A stretch of DNA of 64,000 bases from Brenneria nigrifluens DSM 30175 = ATCC 13028 (GTDB lineage Bacteria; Pseudomonadota; Gammaproteobacteria; Enterobacterales; Enterobacteriaceae): assembly GCF_005484965.1 (NCBI RefSeq), contig NZ_CP034036.1:1054001-1118000 (forward strand), read 5' to 3'. Of this stretch, positions 22,926 through 31,465 are shown one piece after another. Each line of letters starts with the position of its first letter. Within the stretch, counting starts at the first letter, position 1. The notes under the pieces were generated by a model. It was not told where the DNA came from. It did not search any database and saw nothing but the letters and a program-made list of their open reading frames with translations. Both the position numbers and the translations under genes were made by a program.

Positions 22926-24404
22926 ATGTCGATAGTTGAAGAACAGGCGCCGGCCGGGGCGGCCGCCGCCTCCGGGTCGCTGCTTGACGAGATTATGGCG
23001 CAGGCGCGCATTACCCCGGTGGATGAAGGGTACAGCGTAGCCAAACAGGGGATCGCCGCGCTGGTTGCCAATATCCTTGATAGCGGCAACGCGGCGGAGC
23101 CGGTGAATAAAGCACTGGTAGACAGCATGATCGTCGAACTGGACAAGAAACTGAGCAAGCAGATTGACGTTATCCTGCACGCTCAGGAGCTTCAGGAACT
23201 GGAGTCCTCCTGGCGCTCTCTGAAACTGATGATCGATCGCACCGATTTTCGTGAAAACATCAAGATATTAGTGTTGCACGCCACCAAGGAGGAACTGCTG
23301 GAGGATTTCGAGTTTGCCCCTGAAATCACCCAGTCCGGTTTCTACAAACACGTTTACTCCAGCGGTTACGGACAGTTTGGCGGCCAGCCCATCGGCGGAG
23401 TTATCGGCGACTATGCCATGACGCAGAGCTCTCCGGATATCAAGCTGATGCAGTATGTCAGCGCGGTGGGGGCAATGGCCCATGCACCGTTTATCTCCTC
23501 CGTTGCGCCGACATTCTTCGGGGTGGACAGCTTTACCGATCTGCCCTCCATTAAAGACTTGAAGTCGGTGTTTGAAGGACCGAGCTACACCAAATGGCGT
23601 TCGCTGCGCGAATCGGAAGACGCTCGCTACCTGGGGCTGACGGCGCCGCGCTTTCTGGCGCGTCTGCCTTACGACCCGGTTGAAAACCCGATCAAGGGCT
23701 TCAATTACAAGGAAGATATCAGTTCCAACCATGAGCACTACCTGTGGGGCAATACCGCCTATCTGATGGGTTCCGCGCTGACGGACAGCTTTGCCAAATA
23801 TCGCTGGTGTCCGAACATCATCGGCCCGCAGAGCGGCGGCGCCATCAACGACCTGCCGGTGCATGTTTATGAGGCGATGGGGCAGCTTCAGGCCAAGATC
23901 CCGACCGAAGTGCTGATCACCGATCGTCGCGAGTACGAAATGGCCGAAGAGGGCTTTATCACGCTGACGATGCGTAAAGACAGCGACAATGCCGCATTCT
24001 TCTCCGCCAACTCGGTACAGAAACCCAAGGTGTTCCCGAACACCAAAGAGGGTAAAGAGGCGGAGACCAACTACAAGCTGGGTACGCAACTGCCGTACAT
24101 GTTCATCATCAACCGTCTGGCTCACTACATCAAAGTATTGCAGCGTGAACAGATTGGGTCGTGGAAAGAGCGTCAGGACCTTGAACGTGAGCTCAATTCC
24201 TGGATTAAACAGTACGTTGCCGATCAGGAAAACCCGCCGGCGGACGTTCGCAGCCGCCGTCCGCTGCGCGCCGCGCAGATCAAGGTGCTGGATGTGGAAG
24301 GCGAACCGGGTTGGTATCAGGTCACCATGGCGGTTCGTCCGCACTTCAAATACATGGGGGCGAACTTTGAACTGTCGCTGGTAGGGCGTTTGGATAAGGA
24401 ATAA
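22926..24404 (+). CDS. tssC: T6SS sheath large subunit TssC/VipB
   Basis: Encodes 492 aa, the normal size. The conserved FKYRWCPNIIGPQSGGAI-type segment appears as AKYRWCPNIIGPQSGGAI, along with LQELESSWRSLKLMIDRTDF and the C-terminal MAVRPHFKYMGANFELSLVG. It forms the outer sheath layer recognised by ClpV for recycling. Intact. Confidence 0.97.
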   Translation: MSIVEEQAPAGAAAASGSLLDEIMAQARITPVDEGYSVAKQGIAALVANILDSGNAAEPVNKALVDSMIVELDKKLSKQIDVILHAQELQELESSWRSLKLMIDRTDFRENIKILVLHATKEELLEDFEFAPEITQSGFYKHVYSSGYGQFGGQPIGGVIGDYAMTQSSPDIKLMQYVSAVGAMAHAPFISSVAPTFFGVDSFTDLPSIKDLKSVFEGPSYTKWRSLRESEDARYLGLTAPRFLARLPYDPVENPIKGFNYKEDISSNHEHYLWGNTAYLMGSALTDSFAKYRWCPNIIGPQSGGAINDLPVHVYEAMGQLQAKIPTEVLITDRREYEMAEEGFITLTMRKDSDNAAFFSANSVQKPKVFPNTKEGKEAETNYKLGTQLPYMFIINRLAHYIKVLQREQIGSWKERQDLERELNSWIKQYVADQENPPADVRSRRPLRAAQIKVLDVEGEPGWYQVTMAVRPHFKYMGANFELSLVGRLDKE

Positions 24405-24409
24405 GACGG

Positions 24410-24844
24410 ATGCCGTCGCTTTCAGCCTGGGAAAGAGGAACCGCGGCCAGCCTGTTCGATCGTATCCGAGGGGAAGAGCAACCGCGCACTTCCCCCGAAG
24501 CGGATGTGGAAGCGCTGATTGCCTCCGTTAAGCGTCAACTGGACAACGTGCTCAATACCCGGCCTGGAAATTGTCGCAGCGCACCGGAGCTTGGCGTGAT
24601 TGATTTCAATGACGCCACCCAGGGCGGCGCGGATATCAGGGGGAAAATCCGCGAGGCGATCCGGCAGTGCATCTGCCGCTTTGAACCGCGGATTGTCCAT
24701 GTGGACGTCAGTGCGTCGGACTATCTGTCCAATCCGCTGGAGATGTCGTTTCAGGTCACCGCCCACGTCAGGCTGGAAGAACTGGAGCAGGTCGCCTCCT
24801 TCAATATCCATATGGATAGCCACCGCCATTACAGAATGATCTGA
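24410..24844 (+). CDS. tssE: T6SS baseplate protein TssE (gp25-like)
   Basis: Encodes 144 aa and begins SLSAWERGTAASLFDRIRGE. The lysozyme-like gp25 domain is visible, with RSAPELGVIDFND, IREAIRQCICRFEPRI and VTAHVRLEELEQVASFNIHM. It triggers sheath polymerisation on the baseplate. It starts 5 bases after tssC. Confidence 0.94.
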   Translation: MPSLSAWERGTAASLFDRIRGEEQPRTSPEADVEALIASVKRQLDNVLNTRPGNCRSAPELGVIDFNDATQGGADIRGKIREAIRQCICRFEPRIVHVDVSASDYLSNPLEMSFQVTAHVRLEELEQVASFNIHMDSHRHYRMI

Positions 24845-24846
24845 TT

Positions 24847-26613
24847 ATGCCACTGGAACATTTTTTCCGCGATGAACTGACCTATTTGCGCCTGCAAGGG
24901 CGCGAATTCGCCAGAGCGCACCCTGAGCTGACTCGATTTTTGTCGGAACAGACCACCGATCCGGACGTTGAGCGGCTGCTGGAAGGGTTCGCCTTTTTGA
25001 CCGGGAGCCTGCGGGCGAAGATCGAGGATGAATTTCCGGAACTGACGCACGGCCTGCTGGGCATGCTGTGGCCCAACTACCTGCGTCCGGTGCCGAGTAT
25101 GACGATTATGCAGTTTTCGGTGCTGCCCGGCGCCATTGTTCAGCCCGCGTTTGTCGCTCGCGGCTGCGAGCTGGATAGTCTGCCGGTTGACGAGGTGGTG
25201 TGCCATTTTCAGACCTGTCACGATGCCTGGATCTATCCGGCGGATATCCGGCGGATCAATGTACAAAGCGGTAACGATCTCTCGACCATTACGCTGGATA
25301 TCGGGCTGCACGGCCCGCTGTCGCTGGGTTCCCTGCAACTCGACAAGCTGCGTTTCTATCTCGGCGGCGATACCTACACCGCCTACGAACTGTATTTCTG
25401 GATCGCCAGCCAGCTGTCGCACATTGAGCTGGAAGTGGCGGGTAAACGCTTCCGCCAGGAGGCCGGCGTGCTGAAAACGGTCGGGTTCGAGCGTGAGGAT
25501 GCGCTGCTGCCGTATCCCGGCAACGTTTACTCGGGCTACCGCATTTTGCAGGAGTATTTTTGTTTTCCCGAAAGCTTCCTGTTCTTTCAACTTTCCGGCG
25601 CGGCATGGCCTGATTTGCCGTTGACGGTAACCGACTTTCGCCTTCATTTCTGTTTTGACCGGCCGCTGCCGGCAGAGCTGAAAATTCGGCCGGATTCGTT
25701 CATGCTCAACTGCGTTCCGGCCATCAATCTATTTCGTCATGACGGCGAGCCGATCAATCTTAATGGCCGTCAGACCGACTATCCGTTGAAAGCCAGTTAC
25801 CGTCATGCCGAGGGGTTTGAGATTTTTTCCGTTGATAAGGTGGAAGGCTGGGTGGAGGGGAGTGCGGGGCGGTCACGCGGTATTCCGCGCGTCTACCAGC
25901 CCTTCGAAAGCTTCCAGCATCAGATTGAGCGGGCGAAAGGACGGCTGGCGCTTTATTACCGCATCCGGGTACGAGAGGCCGTCAGCGGGGACGGTTTTGA
26001 ACACCTGCTCTCCTTTGTGCGCGGAGATGAACGCGAGGTGATTGAGCTGGACGAGTCCATTTCCGTCACCATGACCTGCACCAACCGTTCCCGCGCCGCG
26101 CAGTTGCCCGTCGGGGCGATCTGCGTGCCGACGGGGAGCTCTCCGTCATTCGCCACCTTCCGCAACCTGACCCGGCCGACGCGCCCGCTGCGGCCGGCGA
26201 TGGACGGCAGCCTGCACTGGACGCTGATTTCCAACCTGTCGTTGAACTATGTTTCCCTGCTGCGCCGCGATGCGCTGGTGCAGATTTTACGTACCTACGA
26301 TTTCCCGGCCTTGCATGACAAGCAAGCGGAGCAGGCGTCGCGCAAACGGCTGGCGGGCATCGAGTCCATCGAGACGACGCCCATTGACCGGCTGGTGCGG
26401 GGGATGCCGGTTCGCGGTTTGAAATCGGTGCTGTCGGTGCGGCAGTCCGCCTTCTCAAGTGAAGGCGAACTGTATCTGTTCAGTACGGTGCTGGCGCATT
26501 TCTTCTCGCTGTACGCCAGCGTCAACGCTTTCCACCTGCTGGAGGTGGTCAACATCGATAACAAGGAGCGCTACCGATGGCCGGTGCAGATAGGTCAACA
26601 CTCGATGATGTGA
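24847..26613 (+). CDS. tssF: T6SS baseplate protein TssF
   Basis: Encodes 588 aa. The N-terminal FRDELTYLRLQGREFARAHP, then ERLLEGFAFLTGSLRAKIED and FPELTHGLLGMLWPNYLRPV are strongly conserved in the family. It forms the baseplate wedge with TssG, TssE and TssK. Its end overlaps tssG by 37 bases, implying coupled translation. Confidence 0.95.
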   Translation: MPLEHFFRDELTYLRLQGREFARAHPELTRFLSEQTTDPDVERLLEGFAFLTGSLRAKIEDEFPELTHGLLGMLWPNYLRPVPSMTIMQFSVLPGAIVQPAFVARGCELDSLPVDEVVCHFQTCHDAWIYPADIRRINVQSGNDLSTITLDIGLHGPLSLGSLQLDKLRFYLGGDTYTAYELYFWIASQLSHIELEVAGKRFRQEAGVLKTVGFEREDALLPYPGNVYSGYRILQEYFCFPESFLFFQLSGAAWPDLPLTVTDFRLHFCFDRPLPAELKIRPDSFMLNCVPAINLFRHDGEPINLNGRQTDYPLKASYRHAEGFEIFSVDKVEGWVEGSAGRSRGIPRVYQPFESFQHQIERAKGRLALYYRIRVREAVSGDGFEHLLSFVRGDEREVIELDESISVTMTCTNRSRAAQLPVGAICVPTGSSPSFATFRNLTRPTRPLRPAMDGSLHWTLISNLSLNYVSLLRRDALVQILRTYDFPALHDKQAEQASRKRLAGIESIETTPIDRLVRGMPVRGLKSVLSVRQSAFSSEGELYLFSTVLAHFFSLYASVNAFHLLEVVNIDNKERYRWPVQIGQHSMM

Positions 26614-27575
26614 CGTTCCGGCGGGATGCCTCCCGCTTCAACTTTTTCCAACTGGTGGAGCTGCTTAATCAGCTGGAAGGGGTCGATCTGGAGCAGGCGC
26701 TGGATTTTCATCCCGATCGGGAGCGTTTGCGTTTCCGCTCGACGGCCTCGATAGGTTTTCATCCCGGCGATGTGCTGCGGGTGGGGAATGACGGCGAGGG
26801 GCGGCAGGAGCTGGAAGTCGCCTTTCTGGGGCTGCACGGCAGCCAGTCGCCGATGCCTGGTTATTACCTGGAGGAACTGGCCTGGGAGTACGCGCAGGGC
26901 GAGCAAAAACTGGGCGTCTTTCTCGATTTTTTTCATCATCGCCTGCTGACGCTGCTGCACCGCGCCTGGCGTAAATATCGTTATCACGTTCGTTTTCAGA
27001 ATGAGGGGGAAGATGGTTTCTCCCGGCTGATGTTTGCCCTGGTGGGATTGGGGAACGACGCGGTACGCGACAGCCTGCCGGTCAATCGCGCCAAGATGCT
27101 TTCCTATGCCGGCCTGCTGGCCAGCCCCAGCCGCTCCCCGGAAGTGGTGGCGGGACTGGTGAGCCACTGCTTCGACCTGGACGACGTGGCGGTCATTGCC
27201 TGGCAGCACCGTCGGGTGCCGATCCATACGGGGCAACAGAACCGTCTGGGCGGCGCCAATATGGCGCTGGGCGGGGATTTTGTCATCGGCGACAAGGTGA
27301 ATGACTGCGCAGGTAAATTCCTGCTTAAGGTGGGCGATCTCAGTTTTAGCCGTTTCCTCGGCTTTTTGCCTAATGGCGAGCACTTTCAGCCGCTGGTCCG
27401 TTTCGTCTCGTTCATCCTGCGCGACCAGCTGGCCTGGGATCTACGCCTCGGTTTTGCCGCCGGCGAGGCGCAAGGTTTGAGTCTGGGAAGCGAGCAGAGC
27501 GGCTGTCTGGGATGGAGCAGTTTTCTCGGCCAGCCACCGGCCGACCCCTATGTAACGATTTGTGTGCAGGAGTAA
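26577..27575 (+). CDS. tssG: T6SS baseplate protein TssG
   Basis: Encodes 332 aa. Landmarks are ASRFNFFQLVELLNQLEG, FLGLHGSQSPMPGYYLEELA, and the C-terminal FVSFILRDQLAWDLRLGFAA. It pairs with TssF in the wedge. Confidence 0.95.
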   Translation: MAGADRSTLDDVTFRRDASRFNFFQLVELLNQLEGVDLEQALDFHPDRERLRFRSTASIGFHPGDVLRVGNDGEGRQELEVAFLGLHGSQSPMPGYYLEELAWEYAQGEQKLGVFLDFFHHRLLTLLHRAWRKYRYHVRFQNEGEDGFSRLMFALVGLGNDAVRDSLPVNRAKMLSYAGLLASPSRSPEVVAGLVSHCFDLDDVAVIAWQHRRVPIHTGQQNRLGGANMALGGDFVIGDKVNDCAGKFLLKVGDLSFSRFLGFLPNGEHFQPLVRFVSFILRDQLAWDLRLGFAAGEAQGLSLGSEQSGCLGWSSFLGQPPADPYVTICVQE

Positions 27576-27577
27576 TT

Positions 27578-28798
27578 GTGAACGTGACCAATCCCCTTAC
27601 GCTGGTTGTTCTCAACAGTGAACAACTGGATATCAACTCTCAGGTGCAGCATCAGTTTGATCAGCGCGGCGGCACGCTGGGCGCGTCGGAAAACGATCGC
27701 TGGCAACTGCGGGACCGGCTTGGCGCCGTGCTGCCGCAACATGCGCGCATTGAAATGCTGGATGGCCGTTTCTGCCTGTGTGATCTGAGCGGGCAGTCGT
27801 TTATCAACGGGGCGCTGTCGCCGATTGGGCGGGAGCGGAAGGTCATGCTTTCGCACGGCGATGAACTGACGATCGGTCCTTTTCGGCTGGGGGTTTATTT
27901 CGGCGATCCGGCTACGGAGCCGGATATCGATCAGGTTTTGGGGCAACGCCCCGACGATATGCTGGGCGGGTGGCTGAGCGAAGAGGAAAACGGCCGGCCC
28001 GCCGCAAACGCCGCCACGCAGGCGGTACTCAACGACCCGCTGTGGGCGCTGCAACAGGAGCAGCGCCACGCTCTGCTGACGTCAGACAATGAACCGGCGG
28101 ATGAGCCGCTGTCGACATCGCTTTCTTCTCTTTCTGCCGCTGAGGACAACATGGATCAAAAATTTGTGGAATTACCGACCATTGCCGGCTCGCACGCGGC
28201 GCCGGGTCAGGACGGCTACCTCGACAGCGCCGCGCTGGCTCCGCTGATGCGCGGTCTGGGGATCTCGCTTCAGGCCGGGGATGAAGCGCGGCTGCGCGAA
28301 GTGCTGGAAGACATGGGGAAAAGCCTGCGGGCGGTGGTGGAAGGTTTACTGGCGCTGCAAACCGGGCAGGCGGCGCTGGCGGATACCCATCTGCGCCCGA
28401 TTGAGGATAACCCGCTGCGCCTGGGGCTGGATTATGCGGATACGCTGTCGCTGCTGTTCGCCGAAGATAAAAGCCCGGTACATCTCTCCGCGCCGGCGGC
28501 GGTGGAAGAAGCGCTGAATAACGTGCGCGTGCATCATCTGGCGAATCAACAGGCTATCGCCGTGGCGCTGGAAAGCATTCTTCAGGCGTTTTCTCCGGCG
28601 GCGTTGCTCAATCGCTTTGAGCACTATCGCCGCAGCGGCGAGCTGCAGGCCGCCGATGATGGCTGGGCGTGGCGAATGTATCAGCACTATTACCGGGAAC
28701 TGACTTCGCCGCGCCAGCAAGGTTTTCAGAAGCTGTTCCACCAGGTGTACGCCCAGGCGTACGACCACGCGGTGCGCCGGCAACAGGAGCCGCAATAA
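27578..28798 (+). CDS. tagH: T6SS-associated FHA-domain protein (TagH/Fha)
   Basis: Encodes 406 aa with a GTG start after CAGGAG. The N-terminal forkhead-associated domain (about 1-110) shows RWQLRDRLGAVLPQHARIEM and LDGRFCLCDLSGQSFINGAL, a phosphothreonine-binding fold. The C-terminal VasC-like region (ALLNRFEHYRRSGELQAADD and WRMYQHYYRELTSPRQQGFQ KLF) is typical of T6SS FHA proteins. No threonine kinase or phosphatase gene is present in this cluster, so any phospho-control must come from elsewhere or the domain binds unphosphorylated partners. Confidence 0.92.
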   Translation: MNVTNPLTLVVLNSEQLDINSQVQHQFDQRGGTLGASENDRWQLRDRLGAVLPQHARIEMLDGRFCLCDLSGQSFINGALSPIGRERKVMLSHGDELTIGPFRLGVYFGDPATEPDIDQVLGQRPDDMLGGWLSEEENGRPAANAATQAVLNDPLWALQQEQRHALLTSDNEPADEPLSTSLSSLSAAEDNMDQKFVELPTIAGSHAAPGQDGYLDSAALAPLMRGLGISLQAGDEARLREVLEDMGKSLRAVVEGLLALQTGQAALADTHLRPIEDNPLRLGLDYADTLSLLFAEDKSPVHLSAPAAVEEALNNVRVHHLANQQAIAVALESILQAFSPAALLNRFEHYRRSGELQAADDGWAWRMYQHYYRELTSPRQQGFQKLFHQVYAQAYDHAVRRQQEPQ

Positions 28799-29319
28799 TG
28801 CTTAGGGGCCTGTGGCTATGCGTCCTGATATTGCTGCTGCCGGGGTGTACCACGCTGGGCAAGATGGCCAAGGTGGCGGCGAACCCGGATATCCAGGTCG
28901 GCAGCAACGATCGCCAGCCTTCCACGGTGGGGTTCAGTCTGCTGGCGGAGCCGGACGCCAATCCCAATGAAAGCGGGGAAGCCGCGCCCGTCGAATTTCA
29001 ACTGGTGATGCTGGCGGAGGATTCCCGCCTGCTGGCCACCGACTACGACCAGGTGACGACGGATATCGAAAAGGCGTTAGCCAAAAACTACCTCAGCCAT
29101 CAGGACTACACGTTGTTGCCGGGGCAGTTCAAATATCTGCCGCCGGAGGCGCTGGATGAAAACGTCCGTTACCTCGGGGTGATCGCCCGTTATGCCGACC
29201 CGGAGAGCGCCGAGTGGCGCAAGGTGATCAAGCTGAAAAACACCGGACGAACCTACCAGATCCTGGTGCATTTGCGCCGGGATGAAGTTGAAATCAAAAA
29301 AGACCAAGAAGAAGAATAA
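28798..29319 (+). CDS. tssJ: T6SS outer-membrane lipoprotein TssJ
   Basis: Encodes 173 aa. A lipoprotein signal peptide is clear (MLRGLWLCVLILLLPGC, lipobox LLPGC with Cys 17). The start overlaps the previous stop (TAATG). The rest forms the transthyretin-like fold (VEFQLVMLAEDSRLLATDYD). It anchors the TssM periplasmic part to the outer membrane. Confidence 0.94.
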   Translation: MLRGLWLCVLILLLPGCTTLGKMAKVAANPDIQVGSNDRQPSTVGFSLLAEPDANPNESGEAAPVEFQLVMLAEDSRLLATDYDQVTTDIEKALAKNYLSHQDYTLLPGQFKYLPPEALDENVRYLGVIARYADPESAEWRKVIKLKNTGRTYQILVHLRRDEVEIKKDQEEE

Positions 29320-29321
29320 TT

Positions 29322-30662
29322 ATGTCGAGCCGAAATCGGGTTATCTGGCGGGAAGGGCTGTTTATCAAGCCGCAACACTTTCAGCAGCAGCAAAGACATA
29401 CGGACTATGCGCTTCATGCCCGTCTCAGCGCGCTTAGCGACTATTTCTACGGCTTGCAGTCGCTGGCGATCAATGAGGAGTACCTCAATTTTGGCCGTAT
29501 TGCGTTGGACCACGCCACCGGGGTGATGCCGGACGGCACGGTGTTCAATATTCCCGGCGACGATGCGTTGCCGCAGCCGCTGGAAATCACCGATGTGGCG
29601 CTGGCAAACCAGAAAGTCTATCTGGCCCTGCCGCTGGCGGTGAACGGCGTGAGCGAAGTCGGGCAAGCGGGGCAAGGTATCGCCAGTCGTTTGCAGTCGC
29701 AGCGGCATGATGTGCGCGACCTGCACAGCGAAGGCGGCGATGTGGTGTCGATGGAGGTAGGCAAAGTCAGTTTGCGGCTGATGCTCGATCGTGAGGATCG
29801 CAGCGCCTACGCCTCGCTGGCGATCGCCAACATTCTGGATAAGCGGCCGGACGGCGGGCTGGTGCTGGATGCCAACTTTATGCCGTGCAGCATCAGCGTG
29901 ACGGCGATTGCCACCCTGAAGCGTTTTCTGGGGGAGTCCGCCGGGCTGGTCGCCGAGCGGGCCCGCAGTCTGGCCCAGCGTATTGCGGCGCCGGGACAGC
30001 AGGGCGTGGCGGATGTGGCCGAGTTTATGATGCTGCAACTGCTCAATCGCGCGCAGCCCAAACTTTCCCATCTGGCGCGCCTGGGCACGCTGCATCCCGA
30101 GAGGCTGCACGAAGCGCTGGTGGAGCTGTGTGGCGAACTGATGACGTTTACCGATGAATCACGGCTGCCGCCGGAGTTTCCGGCTTATCGGCATGAACAC
30201 CAGCAGGCCAGTTTTGAGCCGCTGATGATGGCGCTGCGCCAGGCGCTGAGCACGGTACTGTCGCCGCGCGCCGTCTCCATCCAACTGAAGAAACAGGCTT
30301 ATGGCGTGATGGTCGCCATGGTCGGCGATGCCGAACTGATGACCGGCGCCGAGTTCGTGCTGGCGGTTCGGGCGCGCATGCCGCAGGAGCACCTGCGTAA
30401 ACAGCTGTTGCAGCAAACCAAGATTGCCTCCAGCGACAAGATTCGCGAACTGATCAGCCTGCAGTTGCCCGGCGTACCGCTGTTGCCGCTGCCGGTCGCG
30501 CCGCGCCAACTGCCTTATCACGCCGGCTACAGCTATTTCCAGCTCGATCGTCAAAGCCCGGCCTGGAGAACGCTGGTGTCCGGCAACACGCTGGCATTCC
30601 ATATCGCCGGCGAGTTCCCGGAGCTGGATATGCAGCTCTGGGCTATCCGCAGCCAGTCGTAA
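29322..30662 (+). CDS. tssK: T6SS baseplate protein TssK
   Basis: Encodes 446 aa. The start RNRVIWREGLFIKPQHFQQQ is diagnostic, as is VELCGELMTFTDESRLPPEF P..HEHQQASFEPL. TssK links the baseplate to the membrane complex. Only two bases separate it from tssJ. Confidence 0.97.
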   Translation: MSSRNRVIWREGLFIKPQHFQQQQRHTDYALHARLSALSDYFYGLQSLAINEEYLNFGRIALDHATGVMPDGTVFNIPGDDALPQPLEITDVALANQKVYLALPLAVNGVSEVGQAGQGIASRLQSQRHDVRDLHSEGGDVVSMEVGKVSLRLMLDREDRSAYASLAIANILDKRPDGGLVLDANFMPCSISVTAIATLKRFLGESAGLVAERARSLAQRIAAPGQQGVADVAEFMMLQLLNRAQPKLSHLARLGTLHPERLHEALVELCGELMTFTDESRLPPEFPAYRHEHQQASFEPLMMALRQALSTVLSPRAVSIQLKKQAYGVMVAMVGDAELMTGAEFVLAVRARMPQEHLRKQLLQQTKIASSDKIRELISLQLPGVPLLPLPVAPRQLPYHAGYSYFQLDRQSPAWRTLVSGNTLAFHIAGEFPELDMQLWAIRSQS

Positions 30663-30674
30663 CGGGAGGAAGAG

Positions 30675-31451
30675 ATGAGCATCGAGGTGATTAAAAACGA
30701 TCGGCTGGGCGACCTGCTTTACGACCACGCCCGGCAGCTGGATATGGATTCCGACTACTGGTTCCGTCTGCGCGGGCACAGCATCAACCCGATGATAGAT
30801 GCGGTGACGCCGCTGTTGGGCATGGTGAACCGGGTACGTCAGCTGTCCGCCTATGAGGACGTGGCGGATCTCTATCAGCGAGTGGTATCGGAAATTCAGG
30901 CGATTGAGCAGGAATTGCATTCCCATGGTTATGACAATGGCGTGATCCTGTCGTTCCGCTACATCCTTTGCACCTTTATTGATGAAGCCGTGATGGAGCG
31001 GGAATGGGGCGGCCAGAGCATGTGGTCGGCGCATTCGCTGTTAACCCGTTTCCACAACGAAACCTGGGGCGGGGAGAAGGTTTTTGTGTTGCTGGAGAAG
31101 CTGTTGGAGGACCCGGCGCGCTACCGCGACATTCTGGAGTTTATCTATCTGTGCCTGTGTCTGGGCTTTGAAGGACGCTACCGGGTGATGACGCAGGGGC
31201 ATGAAGAGCTGGAGCGCGTGGTGCGCCGCCTGCACGGCACGCTGCGTCCTGAACCCGCTAATCCGCCGGTGGCGTTCCATCTCAATCTGGGCCGGCAGGC
31301 CGCGCGCTACCAACTGCGCCGACAGCTTTCGCTGCGCAGCCTGTTTATCGGCATGTGCGCGGTATTGGCCGCCGCATTCGGCCTGTATCGCTACCAGCTT
31401 ACCCATCAGACCCAGGACGTACTGCGTCAACTGGGCGAATTATTACAATAA
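30675..31451 (+). CDS. tssL: T6SS inner-membrane protein TssL (DotU/VasF), short form
   Basis: Encodes 258 aa after a strong GGAGGAAG site. The DotU domain shows ILCTFIDEAVMEREWGGQSM and ETWGGEKVFVLLEKLLEDP, and one C-terminal membrane helix is present (LRSLFIGMCAVLAAAFGLYR). There is no OmpA-like peptidoglycan-binding extension, so cell-wall anchoring would need another protein. Confidence 0.95.
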   Translation: MSIEVIKNDRLGDLLYDHARQLDMDSDYWFRLRGHSINPMIDAVTPLLGMVNRVRQLSAYEDVADLYQRVVSEIQAIEQELHSHGYDNGVILSFRYILCTFIDEAVMEREWGGQSMWSAHSLLTRFHNETWGGEKVFVLLEKLLEDPARYRDILEFIYLCLCLGFEGRYRVMTQGHEELERVVRRLHGTLRPEPANPPVAFHLNLGRQAARYQLRRQLSLRSLFIGMCAVLAAAFGLYRYQLTHQTQDVLRQLGELLQ

Positions 31452-31465
31452 CAGGAGCCTATCCC

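Noticed and set aside
23268..24344. A 358-codon open frame on the minus strand opposite tssC
   Set aside because: It is a shadow of the GC-rich tssC coding strand, has no homology-like motif, and tssC is certain. The same reasoning applies to the long minus-strand frames opposite vgrG, tssM, tssK and the rhs cores.
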